A stretch of DNA of 64,000 nucleotides from Enoplolaimus lenunculus (lineage: Eukaryota > Nematoda > Enoplea > Enoplida > Thoracostomopsidae): NCBI GenBank assembly GCA_030248215.1, contig JASANG010002951.1, positions 62,001 through 126,000 on the forward strand, written 5' to 3'. Positions 61,101-63,647 of this stretch are shown one piece after another (positions within the stretch are counted from its first letter, which is position 1; each line of letters begins with the position of its first letter). Both the position numbers and the translations under genes were made by a program. The notes beneath the pieces are model-generated. The model was given only the letters and a program-made list of their open reading frames with translations. It was not told the DNA's origin and searched no databases.

Positions 61101-63526
61101 TTACCGTTATGAAATAAAAATTGCCAAGTTCTACGTTCAACAGTAAGCTCAAATTAACAGTCTAAAGCCTGGTCAACCTTGAAACCTAAAACCTGAAGAC
61201 GGCAACAGTTGGAAGGTGGGTACAGTTCGAACGCCCGTACAAAATTGTTGCTGGTTGAGAATTGAAATGAAATCTCGGACAACACCGTTTCAACCCCCCG
61301 TATGGTACAGCACGATTAAGCTTGACGTGCTTATAGCCATGAGGGGACCAAGTCCCTATGAAAAAATTACGCCCCCCCTCCGCGGGACAATTTTCAACCT
61401 TGGTTGTAAGTCAACGAAAACCTATGTATACTACGTCTCGTGGAAAATTTTTAGCCGCCCGGTAGCAAGGTGACCTGGCTACGAACCTAAAGTTTTGCCA
61501 GTGTGCAAATCGCTTACCGTACAGTTGACGTACAAATCTTGTTCTTTAACAAATTTCATTTGATAAATCATTTTAATCACAATGATTATCGACGTCCAAA
61601 CAACGGCGACGTGACTCATAAATACTTGAAGTGATTCAACCGGTAGACAAACGGATACAAATACGACGAACGGTAAATTGACAATGCTTACCTGAACCGA
61701 TTAAAAAATGACAGTTATTTTAAAATTGGAATAAATTTTTTAAATTCGTTTTGTATTTTCAGCTACAGGGAGACAGCAAAAGACTTGCATTTCTCCCGTC
61801 CGTCTTGCAAATCGCTGGCAATCTTATGTTTGTGATATCCCAAAGCTATAATATACGTACCATTGTTTGGGCAATATTAATTTTTGTCAGGTGATATTGA
61901 TTCTGCTATACTGAAATATAATTTTTTCTAAAGTATTAGCCAATCAGAGCCGCTCTGATTTTGTTATACTGAAATATAAGATTTTCTAAAAAATATTGGC
62001 CAATCAGAGCTGTTCTTGGTACCTCACCCCCCAAAGGTACACCTTGTATTCTAAACAAGCGGCGGTAGCTTACGTACATGCCGGACAGAAGTTACAATCA
62101 TTGCAGTTGCCACAAATTTAGCAATATGTATTTCAAGCAAACGCCATATAATACGACACCACATCGTCTTGTAGCGTTCAATCGCCGTTAACCATGCAGC
62201 AAATATAGAAGTTCCACGATTTTCTGGAAAAAACTATATTTTGATTTAAGCACAAACAATAATAAAACAAAATACAAAATAGCCAATATATTACAATTTT
62301 AGGTGTATAAGCCTTAAAATTCTTGCAGTTACTAATCTGGTTTACTATCTAAAATGCCAAAAAAATTGCTAAATTTCCCTGTTTGTAACCAGATTTCTGA
62401 TACACATATTGCCAAAACATTAATACTAAACCAATTGCAAGTGAAATTTTAATTGCAGTTGCAAGAAATCGCAAAATATCAAAAATAGTCAATATATTAT
62501 CATTTAAGGTATATAATCCATTTAAAACAATTGCAGTTATCTTGTTTACTATCCAAAATGCCAAAAATTGCTAAATTTCCAAGTTTGTAACCTGATATCT
62601 ATTACACATATTGCAACTTGCAAACATTAATACCAAACGGATTACAAATGAGTTTTAATTGCAGTTGCAAGACATCGCAAAATCGCATCATTACAATCAT
62701 TGGGCATAGCGTTGTACTATACTTTACTCTGCCGAACGCCACCGCGCGTCGCCGTGCGCCACTATACGTCGCTAACAAAGACATAGGCAAAATCTATTTA
62801 ATGGCGTGCCACAATTTTTAATCACCAAATTTAATCGCGCTGCGCGCGAGAACCGCCAGCGCACCCCGCCGCACCCCCCGCGCCAGCCCTTCGCCCCACT
62901 GCTAGCCGCCACCCCCCCGCCCCCGCCGCCCCGCCCCTCTCCCCCCCCTCTCCCCCCCCCCCCTCCCCCCCCCTCCCCCCCCCCTCTCTCCCCCCTCCGG
63001 CCAGCGCTTGCGCAAACTGCTGTAACTGCGCCAGCGCACGCCGCCGCACACTGCCGCATGCCGCTGAGTGCCGGCGTACAGTAACGTTCAGCGGCGTGCG
63101 GCGGCATGCGGTAGCGTTCGCTGGCGCACGACGAGTATAGCGCAACCCATATGCTGATTGAGTAAGCTATTTCAATATAAACAGCTCCTCAACAGCACGT
63201 AGGGTGGCGCTATGATACTGACGCCGCTTCGTTCGTCAGCGTGCAGTATAGAATACGGACGCCGTACGGCAACTCGCGTTCGACACCGCACGATGACGAA
63301 CTCGAAGTGACGGCGACGGACGGCGTCGCAGAATAACGGACGTCTGCGAATGACATTACAGTTATCGACAAGTATAGTACCACCCTATAGGTAACATTAT
63401 TTAAATTTGACATAACACTGTTAGTCCGCTTACTAATTTTAGTTTTTGCAGACTCTTCCTGAAGCGTCACCGAAGGATCGTTTGGCTGTTTTGCGTCAGC
63501 AAATACGTTTCGAACAAAAGATGTTT
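18721..63526 (-). CDS. PIEZO: PIEZO mechanosensitive cation channel, 3' 39 coding exons (gene is 5'-incomplete in window)
   Basis: Force-gated non-selective cation channel of the plasma membrane, a trimer with curved multi-pass blades, an intracellular beam, an anchor, an extracellular cap and a central pore. The exons listed separately encode about 2,478 residues, from the blade (matching human PIEZO1 at about residue 650-700, from memory) to the stop. Diagnostic segments include FYKFGLE, GMPP, NIPVPDF, ASRGAEL (beam), FFPWNKY, HLWMFFILPA-like [30 protein letters not shown], the family motif PFx2Ex6W ([12 protein letters not shown]), MSAQQ (cap start) and [16 protein letters not shown]. All junctions are GT-AG and keep phase except E26 to E27. 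The human protein is about 2,521 residues; with the unseen N-terminus this one would be about 3,100, mostly because of a giant loop. The promoter and N-terminal exons lie beyond position 64000. Identity is certain; which vertebrate paralogue it matches is not meaningful, since invertebrates usually have one. Confidence 0.97.
19000..19370. mobile_element. Family D fragments in PIEZO intron E38/E39
   Basis: Three successive ends of the type TATGCTTATACTACTGTTAC at about 19105, 19215 and 19328, followed by ATTGGCC. It looks like partial copies or local duplication of one element's right half. Confidence 0.55.
19452..19678. mobile_element. Family E MITE with GACTC palindromes
   Basis: Ends CACTGCAAAAACTGCTGAGT and inverted ATTTTTTTGCAGTG. 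Internal GAGTCAAATTGACTC palindromes. Other copies: about 18560-18698, 30833-30936, 49048-49260, 51625-51775 and a fragment at 56080-56125. Confidence 0.75.
19709..19928 (-). CDS. PIEZO: PIEZO exon E38, cap to inner helix
   Basis: [20 protein letters not shown], then [20 protein letters not shown] and TGGG; human LGVRIQLRRE, LEWWVIEL, MVIFSDKVSPPSLGFLAGYG. N-glycosylation sequons NVS and NQA-type sites could lie in the extracellular cap (NVS fits N-x-S). Donor GTAAGC. Confidence 0.95.
20056..20352. mobile_element. Family A MITE, complete, TA-flanked
   Basis: CAGTAGTGACCCGAATAAGA at the left, CTTATTCGGGTCACTACAG at the right, TA on both sides. Tc1/mariner-type duplication. Confidence 0.85.
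20596..20675 (-). CDS. PIEZO: PIEZO exon E37, cap
   Basis: [20 protein letters not shown] (human VVIPNLFPKYIRAPNGPEAN). 80 bp, acceptor TTTTTAG, donor GTACGT. Confidence 0.95.
20786..21229. mobile_element. Family A MITE, complete, TA-flanked
   Basis: CGTAGTGACCCGAATAAGAG to CTTATTCGGGTCAATACAG, with TA at 20784-20785 and 21230-21231. The longer interior matches that of the copy at 1600-2757. Confidence 0.85.
21282..21416. mobile_element. Family L palindromic MITE, TA-flanked
   Basis: Ends AGGATTGTGCTATCCTTGAC and AAAGTATAGCGCAACCT, between TA dinucleotides. Inverted CCGTCACCGT/ACGGTGACGG arms would fold into a GC-rich hairpin. Confidence 0.75.
22028..22150 (-). CDS. PIEZO: PIEZO exon E36, cap
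   Basis: [20 protein letters not shown] then [20 protein letters not shown]; compare human KGGTVEYANEKHMLALAPNS and RRQLASLLEGTSDQ. The acceptor used is ATTTAAG at 22151. A nearer CTGCAG at 22131-22136 would break the phase. Confidence 0.9.
22812..22981 (-). CDS. PIEZO: PIEZO exon E35, cap
   Basis: [44 protein letters not shown]; human FISQYSPEDIVTAQIEGSSG, LWRISPPSRAQMKREL, FTWNFQR. Acceptor TTTTTAG, donor GTAAAC. Confidence 0.97.
23446..23608. mobile_element. Foldback MITE with about 28-bp inverted ends
   Basis: GCAACTTCCACAATAACATG at the left is inverted as CATGTTATTGTGGAAGTTGC at the right. Related fragments at 26225-26300 and 58045-58080. Confidence 0.75.
23730..23822 (-). CDS. PIEZO: PIEZO exon E34, start of the extracellular cap
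   Basis: 31 codons, [20 protein letters not shown] then [11 protein letters not shown], matching human PLFTMSAQQPSIIPFTAQAY. Acceptor TTGTAG, donor GTAAGC. Confidence 0.95.
24301..24457. mobile_element. Family H hAT-like MITE copy
   Basis: AGTAGCCAGCTCACCATGC to TGGCTACGGGCC with the shared core CTAAACATTTTTCAGAAGG. Ends partly eroded. Confidence 0.65.
24903..25258. mobile_element. Family D MITE with the longest TTAGGC-type array
   Basis: GGCCCATGTATAGAACG at the left. About 25000-25215 is a near-continuous array of CTTAGG hexamers with interspersed CTCATCCTTACG. The right end has CTATTAGCCC. Confidence 0.7.
25292..25477 (-). CDS. PIEZO: PIEZO exon E33, outer helix
   Basis: [40 protein letters not shown], then a short loop ending LKIGGNE (human YPQPKGQKKKKIVKYGMGG, IIWFPLLFMSLV, LKLGGYE). 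Joins E34 in phase. Confidence 0.97.
25605..25687. repeat. 16-bp tandem repeat, about 5 units
   Basis: Unit CTATAGTACCTGTCAT, inside the left end of a family N element (about 25586-25866), and derived from that element's terminal GTATAGTACCTGTCATC. Confidence 0.85.
26328..26695. repeat. 16-bp tandem array, about 22 units
   Basis: Unit AAAAGGTAATTGATTT with single-base variants (GATAATTG, GGTACTTG), in the PIEZO intron between E33 and E32. Confidence 0.9.
26771..26918 (-). CDS. PIEZO: PIEZO exon E32, anchor region
   Basis: Carries the PIEZO family motif PFx2Ex6W as [12 protein letters not shown], followed by [20 protein letters not shown] (human WTDTTLSLSSWMCVEDIYAN). This region forms the anchor near the pore in solved PIEZO structures. 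Confidence 0.98.
27269..27427 (-). CDS. PIEZO: PIEZO exon E31
   Basis: [20 protein letters not shown] then [20 protein letters not shown], almost identical to human QLWYFVKCIYFALSAYQIRC and [20 protein letters not shown]. Acceptor TTTCAG, donor GTAAAA. Confidence 0.98.
27713..27867. mobile_element. Family H hAT-like MITE with perfect 8-bp duplication
   Basis: CAGGCCCGTAGCCAGCTCAC to GGCTACGGGTCTG, flanked by TTTAAATC at 27705-27712 and 27868-27875. Confidence 0.9.
27952..28328. mobile_element. Family N element containing a tRNA-like insert
   Basis: Outer ends are the inverted CCCGTATTTTCAAATGTAT and ACACATTTGAGAATACG. The middle (about 28158-28240) has an A-box-like TAGCTCAGTGGTTGAGAG and B-box-like GGGTTCGAGCC. 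Confidence 0.6.
28158..28240 (+). repeat. tRNA-like sequence, probably a tRNA-derived repeat
   Basis: Has GCGTAGCTCAGTGGTTGAGA and GCGGGTTCGAGCC at tRNA-like spacing. The anticodon arm would need a 15-base loop and the T stem pairs poorly, so I do not call a working tRNA. Confidence 0.5.
28349..28515 (-). CDS. PIEZO: PIEZO exon E30, outer membrane helices
   Basis: [53 protein letters not shown]; human FLVMLLIQFSTMVVDRALYL and HLWMFFILPAVTER. Its acceptor CATTTCAG has a tandem duplicate 110 bp upstream (see findings). Confidence 0.97.
28516..28735. repeat. 110-bp tandem duplication at the E30 splice acceptor
   Basis: CTGAAATGTA at 28516 recurs at 28626, and TCGCTCACAATTTGAAAAT recurs with the same 110-bp offset. 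Confidence 0.88.
29145..29276. mobile_element. Family L MITE, TA-flanked
   Basis: AGGATGGCCATATACTTG to AAAGTATAGCGCCATCCT between TA dinucleotides. Confidence 0.7.
29330..29622. repeat. Family O repeat with inverted ends and tRNA-like core
   Basis: The right end ATTCATGTGAGAAAGGGTTA is the inverse of AACCCTTTCTCACATGAAT ends at 31385 and 50475. The core CTCCTATGACTCAATGGTC with GGGAATCGAATCTTACC resembles A and B boxes. Confidence 0.6.
29666..29713 (-). CDS. PIEZO: PIEZO exon E29 (48-bp microexon)
   Basis: 16 in-phase codons, [16 protein letters not shown], in place of human TDITSSLSDDQ before the next transmembrane unit. Acceptor TTTCAG, donor GTACAA. Confidence 0.85.
30340..30490 (-). 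CDS. PIEZO: PIEZO exon E28
   Basis: [20 protein letters not shown] then [20 protein letters not shown] and GFRGFG; human RRFFHDILHTKYRAATDVYA, LMFLADVVDFIIIIFGFWAF. Acceptor ATTCCAG, donor GTAAGT. Confidence 0.95.
30562..30780. mobile_element. Family M hAT-like MITE
   Basis: CAGAGTGCGACCGAATG to GGATATCTGGTTGCATTTTAG, with CCTAAAC on both sides (30555-30561 and 30781-30787). Confidence 0.7.
31134..31218 (-). CDS. PIEZO: PIEZO exon E27 (start uncertain)
   Basis: Basic segment [18 protein letters not shown] then [10 protein letters not shown], in the place of the basic stretch before the next helices. The only open frame needs 1 nt from the previous exon, but E26 ends in phase 0. Either a small exon in 31219-32332 is missed or the acceptor is different. 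The donor and 3' phase fit E28. Confidence 0.6.
31385..31612. repeat. Family O repeat copy
   Basis: AACCCTTTCTCATATGAAT at the left, GTGAGAAAGACATC-like right end. Shares TGTGGAGATTTTGC-type core with copies at 40655 and 50475. Confidence 0.55.
31966..32242. mobile_element. Family J MITE
   Basis: AACCCTATTCACACTTGCAA at the left, inverted ACTTGCACGTCTGAATAGGG at the right, with CAGCTGCAA motifs within. Fragments at 46960-47171 and about 60225-60270. Confidence 0.75.
32333..32446 (-). CDS. PIEZO: PIEZO exon E26
   Basis: Starts [11 protein letters not shown] (human CYGLWDHEED), then [20 protein letters not shown] and VYKNK. Acceptor TTTAG, donor GTAAGT. It ends in phase 0. Confidence 0.9.
32950..33126 (-). 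CDS. PIEZO: PIEZO exon E25
   Basis: 59 codons: [40 protein letters not shown] and LFFHRSILK, nearly collinear with human [27 protein letters not shown] and ALFFHRSQL. Confidence 0.97.
33584..33830 (-). CDS. PIEZO: PIEZO exon E24, membrane helices
   Basis: [20 protein letters not shown] then [20 protein letters not shown] and [20 protein letters not shown]; human has SELLCYFIIILNHMVTASAG and FLWAMLSIPRPSKRFWMTAI. Acceptor TTTTAG, donor GTACTG. Confidence 0.97.
33891..34250. mobile_element. Family F MITE
   Basis: GGCTGAGTTTCTGAAACGCT and inverted AAGATTTCAGAAACCCAGCC. The interior repeats ACTTAAGTA. Sister copy at 45828-46192. Confidence 0.78.
34400..34666. mobile_element. Family I copy
   Basis: ACAAGAGTATGCAACCGGA to GTGATCATCCACTCTTGGT, the same right end as the copy at 55326-55672. 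This explains an open minus frame at 34386-34628 that is not PIEZO. Confidence 0.65.
35021..35292 (-). CDS. PIEZO: PIEZO exon E23, cytoplasmic loop
   Basis: 90 codons, [20 protein letters not shown]...[20 protein letters not shown]. Polar, in the place of the variable loop between the LTQELLQ region and the next blade helices of human PIEZO1. Acceptor with TTTAG, donor GTAAAT. Confidence 0.82.
35325..35715. mobile_element. Family N element carrying a nested family C MITE
   Basis: Outer ends ACAAATGTGTGTAGCATCTA and GGTGCTGTACGAATTTGAGA. The right half is split by the insertion at 35513-35689. Confidence 0.75.
35513..35689. mobile_element. Family C hAT-like MITE, nested, perfect 8-bp duplication
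   Basis: GGCCTATGTTACTTTAAGGG to AAAGTAACGTTGGCC, flanked by ATAGGTGC at 35505-35512 and 35690-35697. Contains TTAGGC-type hexamers. Confidence 0.9.
36207..36379 (-). CDS. PIEZO: PIEZO exon E22
   Basis: [40 protein letters not shown] then [13 protein letters not shown]. It matches the human segment LVDELTRWLQEFTRHHGTMS and DVLRAERYLL in order and spacing. Acceptor TTTTAG, donor GTAATG. Confidence 0.88.
36474..36718. mobile_element. Family G MITE
   Basis: ACACTGTACATTCTAATGAG to CTCACTGGGATTTACAGTGT with GAGTTGA repeats within. Confidence 0.75.
36838..36902 (-). repeat. tRNA-derived SINE-like fragment
   Basis: On the minus strand GCGGCGCAGTGGTGGAGCGT looks like an A box region and TAGATCCCC like a weak B box 30-35 bases on. 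Not a canonical cloverleaf. Confidence 0.5.
37180..37341 (-). CDS. PIEZO: PIEZO exon E21
   Basis: [20 protein letters not shown]...[17 protein letters not shown], polar and mostly disordered, the last loop exon before membrane helices resume. Acceptor TTTTAG, donor GTAATT. Confidence 0.75.
37440..37675. mobile_element. Family N element
   Basis: GTGTATAGCAACTATCATCA and inverted AACTGGTGATAGATACTACA ends. The same ends occur at 25586, 27952, 35325 and 60811. Confidence 0.6.
38173..38273 (-). CDS. PIEZO: PIEZO exon E20
   Basis: [20 protein letters not shown] then [13 protein letters not shown], a soluble loop. Acceptor TTTTTAG, donor GTATAT. Phase matches both neighbours. Confidence 0.65.
39074..39212 (-). 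CDS. PIEZO: PIEZO exon E19
   Basis: Low-complexity [18 protein letters not shown], then [20 protein letters not shown]. Acceptor CTTTAG, donor GTATGC. Only this frame is open, and it fits the phases of E18 and E20. It could be a regulated loop, since RRRQS resembles a basophilic kinase site (inference). Confidence 0.65.
39868..40030 (-). CDS. PIEZO: PIEZO exon E18
   Basis: [20 protein letters not shown], a continuation of the charged helix, then a polar tail ending DDRIDDLR. Acceptor TTTCAG, donor GTATAT. No specific homology, but phases fit. Confidence 0.75.
40138..40198. repeat. (AAT)n followed by (GTT)n microsatellite
   Basis: About eleven AAT units at 40140-40172, then GTTGTTGTT to 40196, in the intron between E18 and E17. 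Confidence 0.95.
41401..41511 (-). CDS. PIEZO: PIEZO exon E17, charged helix
   Basis: 37 codons, [20 protein letters not shown] then [16 protein letters not shown] strong amphipathic helix that may match human YQAWVTNAQAVLRRRQQEQE. Acceptor CTTTTAAG, donor GTACGT. Confidence 0.8.
41808..41972. mobile_element. Family H hAT-like MITE copy
   Basis: GGGCCCGTAGCCAACGGGG to AGCTGGCTACGGGC. Inverse orientation to the 27713 copy. The flanking duplication is not clear. Confidence 0.7.
41986..42128 (-). CDS. PIEZO: PIEZO exon E16, acidic loop segment
   Basis: [20 protein letters not shown] followed by a basic [12 protein letters not shown]. The acidic run resembles in kind the FESDSEEEEE of human PIEZO1. 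Acceptor TTTTAAG, donor GTATGT; phase consistent. Confidence 0.75.
42986..43160. mobile_element. Family I copy
   Basis: AACAAGAGTATGCAACTGGG, ACATTCTGTGTAGGAAAGAA and TCTAAATAAGAGGGACCGGC, shared with the complete copy at 55326. Confidence 0.6.
43258..43449. mobile_element. Family C MITE with TTAGGC-type core
   Basis: GGCCCATGTTACCTTAAGGG to CTTTAAAGTAACATTGGCC. Confidence 0.75.
43524..43860. mobile_element. Family M hAT-like MITE
   Basis: CAGGTTGCGACCGGATATTA to ATATCCGGTCGCACCTTG. Flanks GGTACATG and GGTACAAT match at 6 of 8. Confidence 0.75.
44082..45398 (-). CDS. PIEZO: PIEZO exon E15, 1,317-bp disordered exon with Pro-Glu-Val repeats
   Basis: 439 residues open throughout, Ser/Thr/Pro/Glu-rich. 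The middle holds degenerate repeats of about 15-17 residues around PEV and xDP ([56 protein letters not shown]). The flanks are Ser/Arg/Gln-rich with several Cys. No membrane segments. Acceptor TTCTTTAG, donor GTAGGT. Phases fit E14 and E16, which argues for one transcript. A nested separate gene is the alternative. Confidence 0.75.
45465..45652. mobile_element. Family C MITE with TTAGGC-type core
   Basis: GGCCCATGTTATACTTTAAG to CCCCTTAAAGTAACATTGGC. It sits 66 bp upstream of the E15 acceptor on the sense strand. Confidence 0.8.
45828..46192. mobile_element. Family F MITE
   Basis: GGCTGCGTTTCTGGAATCTT and inverted TTTTGGAAACCCAGCC, with many ACTTAAGTA motifs. Confidence 0.78.
46587..46847. 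mobile_element. Family G MITE
   Basis: ACAATGTAAATCCCAGTGAA to ACTCATTGTGATTTACAGTG. Confidence 0.75.
47172..47389. mobile_element. Family C MITE adjoining a family J fragment
   Basis: GGCCTATGTTACTTTAAGGG to CTTAAAGTAACATTGGCC. The left neighbour 46960-47171 is the left part of a family J element that stops at this border. Confidence 0.8.
47518..47727. repeat. About 54-bp tandem repeat, 4 units
   Basis: Units begin TAGTAACAGCCAATAGCCAT and contain GCAATTTGAGCGCTGGACTG. The array lies 30 bp from the E14 donor. Confidence 0.88.
47759..48157 (-). CDS. PIEZO: PIEZO exon E14, post-beam cytoplasmic loop
   Basis: 133 residues beginning [20 protein letters not shown], then Ser/Gln/Pro-rich and probably disordered. 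The start may correspond to the WWRPWLDHA region after the beam in human PIEZO1, but similarity is weak. It is included in PIEZO because its phases (2 in, 1 out) fit E13 and E15. Acceptor TTTTCAAG, donor GTAAGT. Confidence 0.75.
48326..48540. mobile_element. Family D fragment with TTAGGC-type array
   Basis: GGCCCGTGTAAAGATCAGGA at the left, then runs of GGCTTAGGCTTAGG. No clear right end. Confidence 0.6.
49048..49260. mobile_element. Family E MITE
   Basis: CACTGCAAAAAATGCTGAGT to CATTTTTTGCAGTGT with GAGTC palindromes. Confidence 0.75.
49683..49746. repeat. AT-rich microsatellite
   Basis: TATAAATATAAATATAAATA run followed by TATATATTTATTTATTTATA. Confidence 0.9.
49872..50468. mobile_element. 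Family B MITE, PIF/Harbinger-like
   Basis: TGCGGTGTTCACGTTACAAC to AGTGAACCCTACA, between TAA trinucleotides. Confidence 0.8.
50475..50742. repeat. Family O repeat, tRNA-like core within inverted ends
   Basis: AATCCTTTCTCACATGAATA and AATGTGAGAAGGGGTTA ends. The reverse complement of about 50527-50594 reads like a tRNA: GCTCCTATAGCCGGGCGGTG and GGAGTTCGAATCCTAGC. Confidence 0.65.
51000..51274 (-). CDS. PIEZO: PIEZO exon E13, intracellular beam
   Basis: The exon starts inside the conserved ASRGAEL and continues as a charged helix, [20 protein letters not shown], equivalent to human LAQLKRQMERIRAKQEKHRQ. The beam couples blade to pore in the PIEZO structures. The last third ([16 protein letters not shown]) is low-complexity and begins the giant loop. 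Acceptor TTTCAG, donor GTAATT. Confidence 0.95.
51625..51775. mobile_element. Family E MITE copy
   Basis: GACTGAGTCAAATTCTAC interior and the end CAGTTTTTGCAGTGT. Left end eroded. Confidence 0.6.
51931..52099 (-). CDS. PIEZO: PIEZO exon E12, helix leading to the beam
   Basis: [20 protein letters not shown] followed by [20 protein letters not shown] and QQVFAS, matching human PVEEAGIIWDSICFFFLLLQ and QRRVFLSHYYLHVRADLQAT. Acceptor TTTCAG, donor GTATTT. Confidence 0.96.
52516..52618 (-). CDS. PIEZO: PIEZO exon E11
   Basis: [20 protein letters not shown] matches human FVEQMQTGFCWVIQLFSLVC. Acceptor TTTCAG, donor GTTAGT. Confidence 0.95.
52819..52984. mobile_element. Family H hAT-like MITE with perfect 8-bp duplication
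   Basis: CGGGCTTGTAGCCAAAGGGG to GAGCTGGCTACGGGCCTG, flanked by AATTCCTA at 52811-52818 and 52985-52992. Confidence 0.88.
53444..53956. repeat. 21-bp tandem array, about 24 units
   Basis: Unit AAAACGTCATATGGTACGTT plus T. One 16-base unit near 53740 splits the array in two blocks that share the same order of variants. It lies in the intron between E11 and E10, next to a family H fragment (53270-53355). Confidence 0.95.
54135..54192 (-). CDS. PIEZO: PIEZO exon E10 (58 bp)
   Basis: A small exon encoding [19 protein letters not shown], the counterpart of human WDCLILYNVTVIISKNML. Acceptor TTTTCAG, donor GTAAGC. Confidence 0.9.
54416..55073. mobile_element. Family B MITE, PIF/Harbinger-like
   Basis: TGCGGGGTTCACGTTATAAA to TTATAACGTGAACCCCGCA, between TAA trinucleotides. 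Interior packed with AATATCATATGATATTC motifs and a GGCGGGAAATT-type repeat at 54620-54740. Confidence 0.88.
55326..55672. mobile_element. Family I MITE, most complete copy
   Basis: ACCAAGAGTGGTTGATGTCC and inverted GATCATCCACTCTTGGT ends. Inner inverted pieces ACAAGAGTGTGCAACTG and CAGTTGCACACTCTTGT. Confidence 0.78.
55853..56038 (-). CDS. PIEZO: PIEZO exon E9, blade transmembrane helices
   Basis: [20 protein letters not shown], then [20 protein letters not shown], matching human SYLDMLKVAVF and TGATRISIFGLGYLLACFYLL. Acceptor TTTCAG, donor GTAAGT. Confidence 0.96.
56164..56290. mobile_element. Family L MITE, right end eroded
   Basis: TA then AGGGTTGCGCTATACTCGAC, with inverted CCGTCACCGT/ACGGTGACGG arms and CGGACGTCAACAAAAG. 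Confidence 0.7.
56373..56540. mobile_element. Family D hAT-like MITE, perfect 8-bp duplication, next to PIEZO E8 donor
   Basis: GGCCCATGTATAAAGATAAG to CACTGTTCTTTACATTGGCC, flanked by AAAACATT at 56365-56372 and 56541-56548. Confidence 0.92.
56552..56768 (-). CDS. PIEZO: PIEZO exon E8
   Basis: [20 protein letters not shown] (compare human DFLLLLCASQQWQVF) and a soluble loop ending [14 protein letters not shown] (human NPVPDFFTCR). The donor GTAAAT is overlapped downstream by a MITE target duplication (see findings). Confidence 0.93.
57487..57576 (-). CDS. PIEZO: PIEZO exon E7
   Basis: [19 protein letters not shown] aligns with human YPWRW...ALIKWLYLPDF. Acceptor TTTTAG, donor GTTAGT; phase fits both neighbours. 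Confidence 0.93.
57836..57896. repeat. TATA-rich microsatellite
   Basis: TATATAATATATAATATATG and similar AT runs. Confidence 0.9.
58122..58323 (-). CDS. PIEZO: PIEZO exon E6, blade transmembrane helices
   Basis: [20 protein letters not shown], the basic [12 protein letters not shown] and [13 protein letters not shown], matching human RRHRQAIARLWPNY...CLGMPPALC. Acceptor TTTCAG, donor GTACCG. Confidence 0.94.
58671..58915. mobile_element. Family K foldback MITE
   Basis: GTCGTAGGCGAATCTGCTAT at the left, inverted GAATAGCAGCTTGGCCTACG at the right. Internal TTGGCCTAGGCCAAT palindromes. Confidence 0.8.
58995..59345. repeat. 48-bp GC-rich tandem array, 7 units
   Basis: Unit contains CTATGGAGGGGGCCCGGAGC and GGTCTACGCCAAAACCAAC. 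The period is a multiple of three, so the plus strand is open with a repeating [16 protein letters not shown]. It lies in the intron between E5 and E6. Confidence 0.93.
59669..59884 (-). CDS. PIEZO: PIEZO exon E5
   Basis: 72 in-phase codons: [19 protein letters not shown] (membrane helix), a soluble linker, then [16 protein letters not shown], matching the conserved CxKYFINFFFYKFGLE of PIEZOs. Acceptor TTTCAG, donor GTAAAA. Confidence 0.95.
60471..60657. mobile_element. Family A MITE, left part only
   Basis: TACTGTAGTGACCCGAATAA, then the body as at 20786. It stops after TTTGTCTTGTATC, just before the E4 donor. Confidence 0.75.
60671..60781 (-). CDS. PIEZO: PIEZO exon E4
   Basis: 37 in-phase codons. 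[17 protein letters not shown] aligns with human ANWFGVRKGFPNLGYIQNHL (recalled). Acceptor CTACAG, donor GTAAAA. Confidence 0.85.
60811..61015. mobile_element. Family N element
   Basis: GTATTCTCAAATGTGTGTAG and the inverted AACTGGTAATAGATGCTATA. Confidence 0.6.
61333..61490. mobile_element. Family H fragment
   Basis: ATAGCCATGAGGGGACCAAG to GACCTGGCTACG with AAAATTTTTAGCC, a diverged copy of the 41808 element. Confidence 0.5.
61518..61691 (-). CDS. PIEZO: PIEZO exon E3, blade transmembrane helices
   Basis: Encodes [19 protein letters not shown] then [20 protein letters not shown] and ends YVNCT, like human SFQAIVWTAIVLMTKMLYQL...SSNCT. The exon opens directly with GTAAGC after the acceptor TTCAG, a donor-like sequence (see findings). 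Confidence 0.92.
62078..62223 (-). CDS. PIEZO: PIEZO exon E2, blade helix
   Basis: Acceptor TTCCAG, donor GTACGT. Contains [20 protein letters not shown], matching the human PIEZO1 segment FLELHIFKLVALYTVWVAL (recalled). It is amphipathic helix followed by membrane segment. Confidence 0.9.
62279..62693. repeat. About 207-bp tandem duplication
   Basis: Two successive copies share CAATATATTA, TTTACTAT..AAAATGCCAAAA, TTGCTAAATTTCC and TTTTAATTGCAGTTGCAAGA in the same order. It lies in the intron between E2 and E1. Confidence 0.85.
62700..63147. mobile_element. Family L-type GC-rich element with C-rich core
   Basis: Left part CATAGCGTTGTACTATAC, right end GAGTATAGCGCAACCC. The core at 62905-62996 is nearly pure C with a few T. 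Confidence 0.65.
63202..63385. mobile_element. Family L MITE, complete, TA-flanked
   Basis: GGGTGGCGCTATGATACTGA to CAAGTATAGTACCACCC between TA dinucleotides. Confidence 0.78.
63434..63526 (-). CDS. PIEZO: PIEZO exon E1 (first exon visible), blade loop
   Basis: Encodes a hydrophilic stretch, [19 protein letters not shown] plus EESAKTKI. The acceptor is AATTACAG and the donor is GTAAGC. No clear homology is recognised. It is accepted because the phases (2 nt in, 1 nt out) fit E2, and because a soluble loop is expected just before this blade segment. Confidence 0.65.
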
Positions 63527-63647
63527 CTGTAATTATTTTAATTTTAAGTCAACTTTACCTTTTGGTTGAATTTAAGTTTCGGATACAACAGTGCTTTCTA
63601 TGAAACAAATTTCAATTTTACAAAAAATAGCGAACCAATAAAATTTT

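Noticed and set aside
62772-63145. Gly/Arg/Pro-rich open frames on both strands near 63 kb
   Set aside because: They arise from the C-rich tract of a foldback element; simple composition only.
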